Source: Actinomycetota bacterium
GTDB lineage: Bacteria > Actinomycetota > Acidimicrobiia > Acidimicrobiales > Ilumatobacteraceae
DNA length: 33,599 nucleotides
Assembly: GCA_009927665.1 (NCBI GenBank)
Contig: RFMM01000083.1
Span: 1-33,599 of the forward strand
Reading direction: 5' to 3'
Part shown: positions 1 through 9,003 of the stretch, one piece after another
Layout: every line of letters begins with the position of its first letter
How positions within the stretch are numbered: position 1 is the first letter of the stretch
Translations under genes and position numbers: made by a program
Notes under the pieces: generated by a model
What the model saw: the letters and a program-made list of their open reading frames with translations, nothing else
The model's database searches: none
What the model was told of the DNA's origin: nothing

Positions 1-1
1 C

Positions 2-925
2 GGCAGCAACTACGCGCGCTGGGTGTTACGTAACACCGACCACAGCGTCACGGTGTACGACGCGCTTACGTATGCGGGCAACCTGTCAACGATGCGCGAC
101 CTCGACGACAACCCGCGCTTTTCGTTCGTGAAGGGCAACATTTGTCACCCAGGTGACATTGAGGCTGCGATGGCGGGTCACGACTGGGTCGTGCACTTCG
201 CCGCCGAAAGCCACGTCGACCGTTCGATTGCCAGCGGTGAAGACTTCATTCTCACGAACTGTTTCGGCACCAATGTGGTCGTCGACACTGCGCGACGTCT
301 CGGCATGCAGAGAGTGGTGCACATCGGCACCGACGAGGTGTATGGCAGCGTTGAAGTCGGCTCATCGAAAGAGACCGACCCGCTCGAGCCGCGCTCGCCG
401 TATTCCGCCTCGAAAGCTGGCAGCGATCTGATTGCGCTGTCGTATCACTCGACACATGGCACACCGGTGCTCGTCACCCGCTGCACCAACAACTTCGGGC
501 CCTGGCAATACCCCGAGAAGGCGATACCACTCTTTACGACGAATCTGCTCGACGGCAAGAAGATTCCGCTTTATGGCGATGGCCTAAACGAGCGTGACTG
601 GTTGTTCGTTGACGATCACTGCAGCGGTGTGCATCTCGTGCTCGAACAGGGCGTTGTCGGTGAGATCTACAACATTGGTGCAGGCAACGAAACCCCGAAT
701 CGTGTGCTCGTCGACAAGTTGCTGGCGTTGCACGGCAAAGACGAGTCGAGCGTGCAGTACGTGCAAGACCGCAAGGGGCATGATCGTCGCTATTCGGTTG
801 ATATCTCAAAGATCACCAAACTGGGTTGGAAGCGTCAGCGCTCACTCGACGAAGCACTCGACGAGACGGTGCGTTGGTATCGCGACAACCGTTGGTGGTG
901 GGAGCCGCTCAAGGCCAAGCCGTGA
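2..925 (+). CDS. rfbB: dTDP-glucose 4,6-dehydratase, 5'-truncated by window edge
   Basis: Frame is open to the window edge (GSNYARWVLRNTDHSVTVYDALTYAGN); HFAAESHVDRSI, YSASKAGSD, NNFGPWQYPEK motifs typical of RmlB. Confidence 0.93.
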   Translation, partial: GSNYARWVLRNTDHSVTVYDALTYAGNLSTMRDLDDNPRFSFVKGNICHPGDIEAAMAGHDWVVHFAAESHVDRSIASGEDFILTNCFGTNVVVDTARRLGMQRVVHIGTDEVYGSVEVGSSKETDPLEPRSPYSASKAGSDLIALSYHSTHGTPVLVTRCTNNFGPWQYPEKAIPLFTTNLLDGKKIPLYGDGLNERDWLFVDDHCSGVHLVLEQGVVGEIYNIGAGNETPNRVLVDKLLALHGKDESSVQYVQDRKGHDRRYSVDISKITKLGWKRQRSLDEALDETVRWYRDNRWWWEPLKAKP

Positions 926-1776
926 ACATTCTCGTCACGGGTGCGGCGGGGCAGTTGGGTCGCGAACTCGTCGACGTGGCAACTGCCGCTGGGCACGAGG
1001 TGTTCGCAGCATCGCGCGCTGAACTCGACGTCACCAAGCCCGAGGCCGTGCGTGCCGTGGTGATGCGCGAACGACCCGAGGTGATCGTGCATGCCGCAGC
1101 ATGGACAGCCGTCGATGCGTGCGAGGGCGACCGCGACAAGGCGATGCTGCACAATGGGGCAGCGACACGATTCGTGGTTGATGCAGCGCGAGAAGTCGGC
1201 GCACGAGTGGTGTACATCTCGACCGACTATGTGTTTGACGGCACCAAACCCACGCCCTATGTCGAGACCGACACCCCAAACCCACAGTCGGTGTACGGCG
1301 CATCGAAACTGGCGGGCGAGCAAGCCGTCGACACCTCAATCGACATGGTGGTGCGAATCTCATGGGTGTGCGGTTTCCACGGTGCCAACATGGTGAAAAC
1401 GATCTTGCGAATCGCTGCCCAGCAAGACACGCTCACCTTCGTCGACGATCAGATTGGCTACCCGACGTTTGCCGACGACGCGGCGAAGATGATCACTCGC
1501 CTCGCCACCGAGGCGCGCACCGGCATCTGGCACGTGACGAATCAAGGGGCAGTCAGCTGGTATGAGTTCACTCGCGAAGTGCTGCGTGCCGCCGGTCACG
1601 ACACGGCACGGGTCAAACCGGTGCGTACGCGCGACTTGACACCTCCACGACCCGCACCGCGGCCCGCCAACTCGGTGCTCGACAATGCAGCATTGCGCTC
1701 GGCGGGCATCGCGCTGCTCGATGACTTTCGACTTCCGCTCGCACGGTTAGTCAAGCGCCTTGTGGTGCACAACTAG
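922..1776 (+). CDS. rfbD: dTDP-4-dehydrorhamnose reductase
   Basis: GTGA overlap with rfbB stop; MNILVTGAAGQLGREL, YISTDYVFDG, YGASKLAGEQAV motifs of RmlD. The ORF track start at 826 is an over-extension. Confidence 0.92.
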   Translation: MNILVTGAAGQLGRELVDVATAAGHEVFAASRAELDVTKPEAVRAVVMRERPEVIVHAAAWTAVDACEGDRDKAMLHNGAATRFVVDAAREVGARVVYISTDYVFDGTKPTPYVETDTPNPQSVYGASKLAGEQAVDTSIDMVVRISWVCGFHGANMVKTILRIAAQQDTLTFVDDQIGYPTFADDAAKMITRLATEARTGIWHVTNQGAVSWYEFTREVLRAAGHDTARVKPVRTRDLTPPRPAPRPANSVLDNAALRSAGIALLDDFRLPLARLVKRLVVHN

Positions 1777-1779
1777 GGT
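1774..1779 (+). promoter_or_regulatory. -10 element TAGGGT, 6 nt before desaturase ATG (leaderless)
   Basis: TAGGGT-gaactt-ATG. Confidence 0.6.
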
Positions 1780-1785
1780 GAACTT

Positions 1786-2700
1786 ATGACGCCCGTTGAA
1801 TTGCTCGCTCTGCTCGAGCCCACCGCGGCGAAGCTGTACGACCGACACATGGGTGTGGCCAAAGAGTGGTTTCCGCACGAATACGTGCCGTGGAGCCGTG
1901 GCCGCGACTTCGACCCTGAGCGACCCTGGAGCCCCGACGATTCAGATTTTGGCGAGGGCGGTTGGAAACTGCCCGATGCGGTGCGTGCCTCACTCTTCGT
2001 CAACCTTCTCACCGAAGACAACCTGCCGTACTACACGCGCGACATTCACGGAATCTTCGGCGGTGACAGCGCTTATGGCGCCTGGGCACGCAACTGGACC
2101 GCCGAAGAAGGTCGACACGCCATCGTGATTCGCGACTATCTCACGGTGACACGCGCACTCGACCCTGTGGCACTCGAGCGAGCGCGCATGCATCAGGTGC
2201 GGGGTGCGCAGGTTCCGGCACCCGACGACCTCTACGAAGCGCTCGCGTATCTTTCGATGCAAGAACTCGCCACTCGCATCGCCCACCGCAACACCGGAAA
2301 ACTGATCGAAGATCAGGCCGGCCAAGACGTGATGCTTCGCGTTGGCAACGACGAAAATCTGCACTACCTGTTTTACCGCGACCTTGCGACGGCTGCGCTC
2401 GAAGTCGACCCGTCGAGCATGATGATTGGCATCGAGCGAGCGGTGCGCAACTTCGCGATGCCAGGAACCGGAATCGAAAACTTCGACGCCCTCGCCAAAG
2501 AGATTGCGAAGGCTGGCATCTACGACTTCAAGATTCACCACGAGCAGATCTTGGTGCCGGTGGTCTTGCGCCACTGGAAGGTCACCGACGTAACGGGCCT
2601 CTCTGCCGAAGGCGAGAAGGCTCGTGACGCCGTTGTAAAGCGCATCGACAAGATCGGCAAGGTCGCCGGTCGTTTGTCGCGCGAGCCCGAAACGGTGTAG
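1786..2700 (+). CDS. acyl-ACP desaturase (ferritin-fold diiron desaturase)
   Basis: EEGRHAIVIRDYL and DENLHYLFYRDL diiron motifs, WSRGRDF; FA_desaturase_2 family. Confidence 0.88.
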   Translation: MTPVELLALLEPTAAKLYDRHMGVAKEWFPHEYVPWSRGRDFDPERPWSPDDSDFGEGGWKLPDAVRASLFVNLLTEDNLPYYTRDIHGIFGGDSAYGAWARNWTAEEGRHAIVIRDYLTVTRALDPVALERARMHQVRGAQVPAPDDLYEALAYLSMQELATRIAHRNTGKLIEDQAGQDVMLRVGNDENLHYLFYRDLATAALEVDPSSMMIGIERAVRNFAMPGTGIENFDALAKEIAKAGIYDFKIHHEQILVPVVLRHWKVTDVTGLSAEGEKARDAVVKRIDKIGKVAGRLSREPETV

Positions 2701-2709
2701 ACCAAGGCG

Positions 2710-3810
2710 GTGGGCACCGCCGAGCCGCAGCCGAGTGGCGCACCTGCCAGCTCGCCACCGCCGACTGGCGCACCATCCATCGAGCAACTGAACCGCGTGC
2801 TCGCCCCGCGGCTCGGTGCGGCACGAGTCATCGCCGCTGCCGAAGAAACCATCGGCACGGGGCAGATGTCAGAGAGTCGTCGGCTTCGACTCACCTACAG
2901 CGCGCCGTGCGATCTGCCGGCGACGATGATTGCGAAGTTTCCGAGCAACGACCCCAAGAGCCGTGCCACCGGCAAGGCGACTCGCTGTTACGAAGTGGAA
3001 ACGTCGTTCTATCGCGACTTGCGTGACGCGCTCGATGTCGCCGCACCGCAGTGCTACTTCGTGGAGCGAGACGAAGCCACCGACGACTTCTTGTTGCTGC
3101 TCGAAGACTTTGCACCGTGTCGCCAGGGTGATCAGATTGCCGGCTGTGCACTCGACGAAGCCGAAGCGTGCGTCGATGAATTGGTGCGTCTGCATGGCCC
3201 GCTGTGGAACTCGCCATTTTTGGCAACCTTGCCGTGGTTGAATCGCAGCACCGACAGCGATCGATCGGGCAGCCAGGCGTTGATGCAACAGGTGTTCCCG
3301 GGGTTTCTTGCACGATATGCCGATCGACTCAACCCACAGGCGCGCCGAGTGGGTGAAGAATTCGTTCGCGATTCTGGCAACTACTTTCGACGCACATTGC
3401 CACACCGCTCGGTGGTGCACGGCGACTTTCGGCTCGACAACTTGCTGTTTCGCGCTGCGGGCGGTGTGGGTGTCGTCGACTTTCAGACCGTCACCCATGC
3501 CTGCGCACCACAAGACGTCGCCTACTTCATTGGCGCTGGTCTCGAGACCGAAGCGCGGCGCACACATGAGCGCGCTCTGGTTGGTCGCTGGACAGAAGGA
3601 TTGCGAAGTTACGGTGTTCAACTCACGACTGACGACGCGTGGCTTGAATATCGCCGCTACACCTTCGCGGGTTTCGTGATGGCAGTGGTGGCGTCGATGA
3701 TTGTGAAGCAGACGCCGCGTGGTGACGAGATGTTCCTGGCGATGGCGAATCGTCATGGTGTGCATGCCGCCGACTTGAATTCATTGTCGGCGGTGCGGGG
3801 CGAGGCGTGA
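2710..3810 (+). CDS. APH-family phosphotransferase / kinase-like protein
   Basis: VVHGDFRLDNLLF catalytic loop and GVVDFQTVTHACAPQDVAYFIG. Confidence 0.82.
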   Translation: MGTAEPQPSGAPASSPPPTGAPSIEQLNRVLAPRLGAARVIAAAEETIGTGQMSESRRLRLTYSAPCDLPATMIAKFPSNDPKSRATGKATRCYEVETSFYRDLRDALDVAAPQCYFVERDEATDDFLLLLEDFAPCRQGDQIAGCALDEAEACVDELVRLHGPLWNSPFLATLPWLNRSTDSDRSGSQALMQQVFPGFLARYADRLNPQARRVGEEFVRDSGNYFRRTLPHRSVVHGDFRLDNLLFRAAGGVGVVDFQTVTHACAPQDVAYFIGAGLETEARRTHERALVGRWTEGLRSYGVQLTTDDAWLEYRRYTFAGFVMAVVASMIVKQTPRGDEMFLAMANRHGVHAADLNSLSAVRGEA

Positions 3811-3838
3811 CTCGTTCGGCTATGCGAGACTGATAATC

Positions 3839-4924
3839 GTGGGTCGCTACGACGCAGCCGACGAACGCTTCGGCCACCAACTGCCCGAACCGTTCCGCAA
3901 TACCGTGCTGCATCACCACGACTGGCGCGAGAGTTTGTTCTTCGTGATGCACCCGACCGATCAGTTGGGTGACGTCTACATTCTCACGCTTGCCAACTTT
4001 CCGGCGCGCAACGAGATGGACTCGCTGCAGCTCGGGCGGCACGGCGACTCGCCGATCTTTGCACGCCACGCCCGCCATGTGAACGGCGACCATGATGAGT
4101 GGCAGGTCGGCCCGGTGCAGATTGACGTTCTTGAACCACGCAAGAAAGTGCGCCTGCGTGTCGCGGGCGGCGATTTGCCCTCGGGCAGCTTTGCCGCTGG
4201 CGGCAAAGTGCCGCTTGCGATGGACATCACCTACACCGCACGCGTGCAGCCATATCAACTGCGACGCGGCACGATGAAGGCTGGCAGCGAAGTGGTGTGG
4301 GACCAGTCGCACATGTTTCAAAGCGGTTGGTACGACGGAACCGTCACCCACAACGGTGAAACTCGCACGATCACCAAGTGGTGGGGTCAACGCGATCACT
4401 CGTGGGGTATTCGCACGCACTATCGCTGCCCGATGTGGATGTGGCTCGCAATTCATGTTCCTGAAGGAATGCTCGCCGTGTGGTGTTGGGAGTTGCCGAA
4501 TGGCGCGCGCATCTACACCGACGGCTGCCTGTCGCCAAGTGACGGCGGCGACCCGATTGCCGTGCGCGAGTTTCGCCACGACCTCGCATGGCTTGACGCC
4601 GCCGACAACCACGTGTCATACGAACGACACGGCGAAAACGTAACTGGCCTCGCTGGTGACGTCACCTTCGTGCTTGAGAACGGTCGCCACATCGACGTGC
4701 GAGCTTCAGGTCGCTGGGCGCAGCGGTATGACGCGTTCAACCCCGGCAAGCAGAATTCACTTGGCGGCGGCCTCAGTGAAATGTTGGTAGAAACCAACGA
4801 CGGTCAGCGCGGCACCGCGATTTATGAAGTGACAGGTGCATGGCACCACAAGTATTTTCCGCTCGCACGCGGCGAGCGACTGCCGCCCGACGGTCGTACG
4901 CCGGGGGAGCATGAGCGAGCATGA
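3839..4924 (+). CDS. conserved hypothetical protein, CrtC/lipocalin-like beta fold (possibly DUF7064/DUF7065)
   Basis: Long ORF with coding-like codon use; W-rich motifs (KWWGQRDHSWGIRTHYRCPMWMWLAIH) reminiscent of hydroxyneurosporene-synthase-like proteins; family name tentative. Confidence 0.6.
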   Translation: MGRYDAADERFGHQLPEPFRNTVLHHHDWRESLFFVMHPTDQLGDVYILTLANFPARNEMDSLQLGRHGDSPIFARHARHVNGDHDEWQVGPVQIDVLEPRKKVRLRVAGGDLPSGSFAAGGKVPLAMDITYTARVQPYQLRRGTMKAGSEVVWDQSHMFQSGWYDGTVTHNGETRTITKWWGQRDHSWGIRTHYRCPMWMWLAIHVPEGMLAVWCWELPNGARIYTDGCLSPSDGGDPIAVREFRHDLAWLDAADNHVSYERHGENVTGLAGDVTFVLENGRHIDVRASGRWAQRYDAFNPGKQNSLGGGLSEMLVETNDGQRGTAIYEVTGAWHHKYFPLARGERLPPDGRTPGEHERA

Positions 4925-5775
4925 CGCAGGCAACACCCGCCCAAGCTGCGGTGGGTTGTGACGGCAGCGCACGCCGCCTCGGAGATGACTACATCGTGTC
5001 GGCCGAGGAAGTTGCTCGTTTCAAGCGCGACGGATACGTGCACCTACGCGGCGTGATGTCGGAGTCGGAGATGAAGGTGATCGACGATGCCTACGACGCG
5101 TTTCTCGAACGCCGTATCTTGGTCGAGGGTCGTGATTTCAACGACATGACAACCGGCGAGTTCGGTACTGACCCGGCGAACTACGCGATCGTCAACGTGA
5201 TGTTGCCGCGCAAGTATCTGCCGTCACTACAGGGCAACCTGTTCGAGCGTCGGGCAGCATCGATTGCAAAGCAGTTGTGCGGCGACGGCATGGTGATCGA
5301 CTTCGACCAACTGCTCGCCAAGCAGCCTTTTCGCAACGATGCGGTGTTCGCCTGGCACCAAGATCAGGCCTATTGGATTGACACCCCCGATCGTCGCACC
5401 GCCACATGCTGGCTTGCAGTCGATGACTCCACGCTTGCGAATGGCTGCATGCAGTTCCTGCCGGGCTCGCAAAGAGAACCCGTGCGACCGCATCGCCCTC
5501 TGCATGGCGACCGCGACGCCAGCCACACGCTCGTCACCGATTTGCGCCCCGGTGAAACCACGACGCCGGCGGAAATCTCGCGAGGCGACATCACGGTGCA
5601 CTGCGAAGGAGTGTTGCACGGCTCTGGCGGCAACTCATCGGCGTCGCGACGACGCGCCTACATCGTGGCGTTTCGCTCGAGTGACACCGTGGCGAAAGAG
5701 CGCAGTCTCGGTTTCACCCACTCGCACAACGACGACAAAGGCGTCAAGGATTCTGTCGACGGGCTGCAGGTCTAG
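4921..5775 (+). CDS. phytanoyl-CoA dioxygenase (PhyH) family Fe(II)/2OG oxygenase
   Basis: FKRDGYVHLRGVMSESE, FAWHQDQAYW (HxD), LHGSGGNSSASRRRAYIVAF; ATGA overlap with previous CDS. Confidence 0.88.
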   Translation: MTQATPAQAAVGCDGSARRLGDDYIVSAEEVARFKRDGYVHLRGVMSESEMKVIDDAYDAFLERRILVEGRDFNDMTTGEFGTDPANYAIVNVMLPRKYLPSLQGNLFERRAASIAKQLCGDGMVIDFDQLLAKQPFRNDAVFAWHQDQAYWIDTPDRRTATCWLAVDDSTLANGCMQFLPGSQREPVRPHRPLHGDRDASHTLVTDLRPGETTTPAEISRGDITVHCEGVLHGSGGNSSASRRRAYIVAFRSSDTVAKERSLGFTHSHNDDKGVKDSVDGLQV

Positions 5776-6698
5776 ATCGCGTTGATGACGCGCGCGAGCC
5801 GTGCGTCGGCGGCCGGGCGAGCACCAAGGTGCTCAATCACCCATGCGGCGATCACCGTGGCGAATCGGGCGGCATCGACGGGTGAGCCGTAACGCGAGAA
5901 GTGGGCTAGGTAGGCACCGGCGAACGAGTCTCCGGCGCCGGTTGCATCGACGAGGTTGTTGGTGGCAGGTGGAACAATCGTCTGCACGCCGTCGTGGTGC
6001 ACCAGCGCACCGTCGGCATCGAGCTTCACGATGATGGTTGCATTCGGCAACTGCTCGGCAAGTGCTGAAGCGATATCGGCTGGTTCGTAAAGGCCGGTGA
6101 GCGCGCGGCCCTCTTCGTAGTTGGGCAGAAATACCTTGATGCCGAGATCTTTCACATACGACCAGAACGTCGGCACGCCCATGTCTTCGATCATCTGAAA
6201 CGATGCTGGGTCAAAAGAGATCGTCGTGTCACCGGCACGAGCGATTTCGGCGGCAAACCGGGCGGCGGTGCGAGGCGGGTCGGTGAAGAACGACCACGCA
6301 GTGAGGTGCAAGAACGTCGACCGATTGATGACCGACTTCGGAAGTTCCTGCGGCAGCAAGAAAAAGTCGGCGCCACGTCCAGACACCATGCTGCGCTCGC
6401 CGGTCGGGTCAACGAACACGGCGACGCTGCCGGTGAGTTGAGCGTCGGTCTGAATGAAGTGGTGCACCACGCCTTCGCGCTCGAGGTCTTCACGCGCGAG
6501 GTCGCCGAGGCGGTCGCGGCCGATTTTGCCGATGAAGTGTGTGTCGAGGCCACAGCGTCGTGCCCATACGGCGACATTTGCGGCACTGCCGCCCGGGGTC
6601 AGCATCACTTCGCCGAACGAGTCGCCGCCCTTCAGCACGTCGTTGTTGGTGCGAATGAGAACATCCCACGCGAAGTCGCCAACGACGCACAAACTCAT
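5772..6698 (-). CDS. PfkB-family carbohydrate kinase
   Basis: GGSAANVAVWARRCG near N-terminus; C-terminal DATGAGDSFAGAYLAHF signature. Confidence 0.92.
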   Translation of the reverse strand: MSLCVVGDFAWDVLIRTNNDVLKGGDSFGEVMLTPGGSAANVAVWARRCGLDTHFIGKIGRDRLGDLAREDLEREGVVHHFIQTDAQLTGSVAVFVDPTGERSMVSGRGADFFLLPQELPKSVINRSTFLHLTAWSFFTDPPRTAARFAAEIARAGDTTISFDPASFQMIEDMGVPTFWSYVKDLGIKVFLPNYEEGRALTGLYEPADIASALAEQLPNATIIVKLDADGALVHHDGVQTIVPPATNNLVDATGAGDSFAGAYLAHFSRYGSPVDAARFATVIAAWVIEHLGARPAADARLARVINAI

Positions 6699-6704
6699 GC
6701 ATTC

Positions 6705-6710
6705 ACGCTA
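6705..6710 (-). promoter_or_regulatory. -10 element TAGCGT, 6 nt before PfkB ATG
   Basis: TAGCGT-gaatgc-ATG on minus strand. Confidence 0.6.
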
Positions 6711-6742
6711 CCGATGCAGGCTTAGGTGGCTATCGGTGTCAT

Positions 6743-6748
6743 TACTCT
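6743..6748 (+). promoter_or_regulatory. -10 element TACTCT, 6 nt before PhyH GTG
   Basis: TACTCT-ggtgtc-GTG. Confidence 0.6.
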
Positions 6749-6754
6749 GGTGTC

Positions 6755-7576
6755 GTGAGTCTGGCTGCAGGCACGGCGTTGCATGACGTACATGAAGTTG
6801 GTCGCGACGCGATTGACGACTATCGCACCAAGGGTCACACGGTCTTGCGTGGGCTCGCCTCGCAGTCAGAGATTGACGCGTATCTGCCGGCCATTTCTGA
6901 CGCAACTTTTCGCATTCGTGGTGACGAGCGGCCGCTTGCCGAACGCGACACGTATGGCAAGGCCTTTATTCAGTCGATGAACTTGTGGACCATCGATGAC
7001 ACCGTGCGACGATTCGTCTTTGCGCGGCGTTTCGCTCGCGTGGCTGCTGAACTCATGGGTGTGTCTGGTGTGCGGCTATACCACGATCAGGCGTTGTTCA
7101 AAGAGCCGGGTGGCGGTCTCACACCGTGGCACCAAGACCAGGTCTATTGGCCCCTAGATACTGACAACACCATCACGATGTGGATGCCGCTCGTTGACGT
7201 GCCTAGCGATGTGGGCTCAGTGGAATTCGTGTCGGGCAGCCATCGCAGCGGTGACCTGGGCGGGACGGCAATCGGCGACGACTCGCAGCGATTCTTCAAT
7301 CGACTCATCGCTGAGCAGCGCTACACCACTCAGTCGTATGCACCGATGCGCGCTGGAGATGCCACGTTTCACTCGGGCTGGACACTGCACGGCGCACCAG
7401 CCAACGAAACGCAGACGATGCGCTGCGTGATGACGATCATCTATTTCGCCGATGGCACACGAGTCGGTGCGCTCGACAACCCGATGCGCGAAGACGACGC
7501 ACGCCAGTGGCTGGGGTCACGACGCACCGGCGAGTTGGCAGACGGACCGCTCAACCCGCTGCTCTGGTCGGTGTAG
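6755..7576 (+). CDS. phytanoyl-CoA dioxygenase (PhyH) family protein
   Basis: YRTKGHTVLRGLAS, TPWHQDQVYWPLDT, FHSGWTLHGAPANET. Confidence 0.9.
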   Translation: MSLAAGTALHDVHEVGRDAIDDYRTKGHTVLRGLASQSEIDAYLPAISDATFRIRGDERPLAERDTYGKAFIQSMNLWTIDDTVRRFVFARRFARVAAELMGVSGVRLYHDQALFKEPGGGLTPWHQDQVYWPLDTDNTITMWMPLVDVPSDVGSVEFVSGSHRSGDLGGTAIGDDSQRFFNRLIAEQRYTTQSYAPMRAGDATFHSGWTLHGAPANETQTMRCVMTIIYFADGTRVGALDNPMREDDARQWLGSRRTGELADGPLNPLLWSV

Positions 7577-7583
7577 ATGCCCT

Positions 7584-8369
7584 TCAGCGTTTGATGTCGA
7601 ACGTCAACGCATTGACAATGCGTTGCGGCAGCCCGACGAGCACCGGATACACCTTGGCCCGCTTCGGTAGGCAGACGTTTGCGGTGTTGTGTTCGATTGC
7701 GTTGCATACGGCATCAGCGACACGCTCGCGCGGCACCTCAGGAAGCAGTTGCATGCGGCGCAGGCGCGCGAACATTCGCTCGGCGGCGCGCAGACCTTTG
7801 ACACTCGCCAACATGTCGGTGGGTATCGGGCCGATCTCGACCAAGGTCATGCCGACGTAAGAGCCCTTCAGTTCGTGGCGCAACACACGGTGGAAGCCCG
7901 AGAGCCCCGCCTTTGACGAGCAATACAGGGACATGCCAGCGAAACCACCAGCAGCCGCCAGAGACGAGATGTTCACGACGTGACCGCGGTTGCGCGACTG
8001 CATTCGAGGTAGTGCCTGACGCATGAGTTCAATGGGCGCAATCTGGTTCAGTGTGATTACTCGCTCGACATCTAGCGACGATGCCTGCGCGAACATTCGC
8101 GTGTCGTCAACGCCCGCATTGTTGATGAGCACGTCGATGGGGCCGTGCACAGCCTCGAGTCGCTCGACGAGTGAAGCACGCTCGTTGTCAACCGTCAAGT
8201 CGCACGAATAGGCGACGCCGCCAATCGACTGCATCACCGCGTTGAGTGCAGTGGCGCCACGGGCGACCCCGATCACCTTCGCGCCTCGTCGCACCGCCTC
8301 ACGGGCAATTGCCTCGCCGATTCCACGCGATGCGCCGGTGACCAGCACCCGAGCACCGTTGAGGTCCAC
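7584..8369 (-). CDS. SDR family NAD(P)-dependent oxidoreductase
   Basis: VLVTGASRGIGEAIA, NNAGV, YCSSKAG catalytic YxxxK. Start at GTG 8369 (VDLNGARVLV) supported by upstream TACTCT-N6; ORF track start 8693 is an over-extension. Confidence 0.9.
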   Translation of the reverse strand: MDLNGARVLVTGASRGIGEAIAREAVRRGAKVIGVARGATALNAVMQSIGGVAYSCDLTVDNERASLVERLEAVHGPIDVLINNAGVDDTRMFAQASSLDVERVITLNQIAPIELMRQALPRMQSRNRGHVVNISSLAAAGGFAGMSLYCSSKAGLSGFHRVLRHELKGSYVGMTLVEIGPIPTDMLASVKGLRAAERMFARLRRMQLLPEVPRERVADAVCNAIEHNTANVCLPKRAKVYPVLVGLPQRIVNALTFDIKR

Positions 8370-8375
8370 GACCTG

Positions 8376-8381
8376 AGAGTA
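8376..8381 (-). promoter_or_regulatory. -10 element TACTCT, 6 nt before SDR GTG
   Basis: TACTCT-caggtc-GTG on minus strand. Confidence 0.6.
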
Positions 8382-8389
8382 GTAGCGCC

Positions 8390-8395
8390 TATCGT
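8390..8395 (+). promoter_or_regulatory. -10 element TATCGT, 7 nt before cupin GTG
   Basis: TATCGT-tgcgctc-GTG. Confidence 0.5.
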
Positions 8396-8402
8396 TGCGC
8401 TC

Positions 8403-8864
8403 GTGACAGCGAGCGATGCGGCCCACGATCGTGCGCCTGGTTCGCCGCTGCGTGCGGTCATCACTCGTGTAGGTCAAGTGCCGCAGCACGAGTGGTCGAG
8501 TGCTACACGAGGCAGTGTGCGCTGGTGGGAACTTATCGGCGGCGACACGATGCCGACGACCGAGTTGGTGGTCGGTGTCGCTGAGATACCGGTCGGAGCT
8601 GGTCGACCACCACGCGGTCACACTCACGCACCAGCCGAGGTGTACTTCATTATCTCTGGGCGCGGAGAAGTGATGATCGATGGCGCCACGCACTCGCTCG
8701 AGTCAGGTGACGCGGTGTGGATTCCGCCGAATGCCGAACATGTCGCCTACAACGTGGGCGATGAGCCACTGCGTCTCGTGTACGCATTCGCAAGAGACAA
8801 GTTCAGCGAGATCACGTATTGCTTTCCAGGTGAACCGGCGATGGGCGGAACCGCGAACGGCTGA
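8403..8864 (+). CDS. cupin-domain protein
   Basis: GHTHAPAEVYFIISGRGEVMIDGATHSLESGDAVWIPPNAEHVAYN double-stranded beta-helix cupin motifs. Confidence 0.88.
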   Translation: MTASDAAHDRAPGSPLRAVITRVGQVPQHEWSSATRGSVRWWELIGGDTMPTTELVVGVAEIPVGAGRPPRGHTHAPAEVYFIISGRGEVMIDGATHSLESGDAVWIPPNAEHVAYNVGDEPLRLVYAFARDKFSEITYCFPGEPAMGGTANG

Positions 8865-8900
8865 TCCGGTGAGCGCGCGAACGGCTGATCTGGCGAGCGC
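8853..8900 (+). repeat. tandem direct repeat, 2 x 24 bp
   Basis: gcgaacggctgatccggtgagcgc / gcgaacggctgatctggcgagcgc; two mismatches; first copy spans the cupin stop codon. Confidence 0.9.
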
Positions 8901-8965
8901 GTGATTGTCGACCGGCGTAGTAGGCAAACCGCTGAAGGGCGATGTAAGGCGTGGCTAACTCGGCG

Positions 8966-8990
8966 TTGGCGAGCCCTGAGGGCTCGCCAA
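8966..8990. repeat. perfect inverted repeat (11-bp stem, 3-nt loop)
   Basis: TTGGCGAGCCC-TGA-GGGCTCGCCAA. Confidence 0.9.
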
Positions 8991-8991
8991 G

Positions 8992-8997
8992 TATCAT
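8992..8997 (+). promoter_or_regulatory. -10 element TATCAT, 6 nt before secreted-protein ATG
   Basis: TATCAT-cgtgac-ATG, directly after perfect hairpin. Confidence 0.6.
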
Positions 8998-9003
8998 CGT
9001 GAC

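Noticed and set aside
3623-4612. 329-aa minus-strand ORF
   Set aside because: Shadow ORF antisense to the phosphotransferase and CrtC-like genes; no domain signal.
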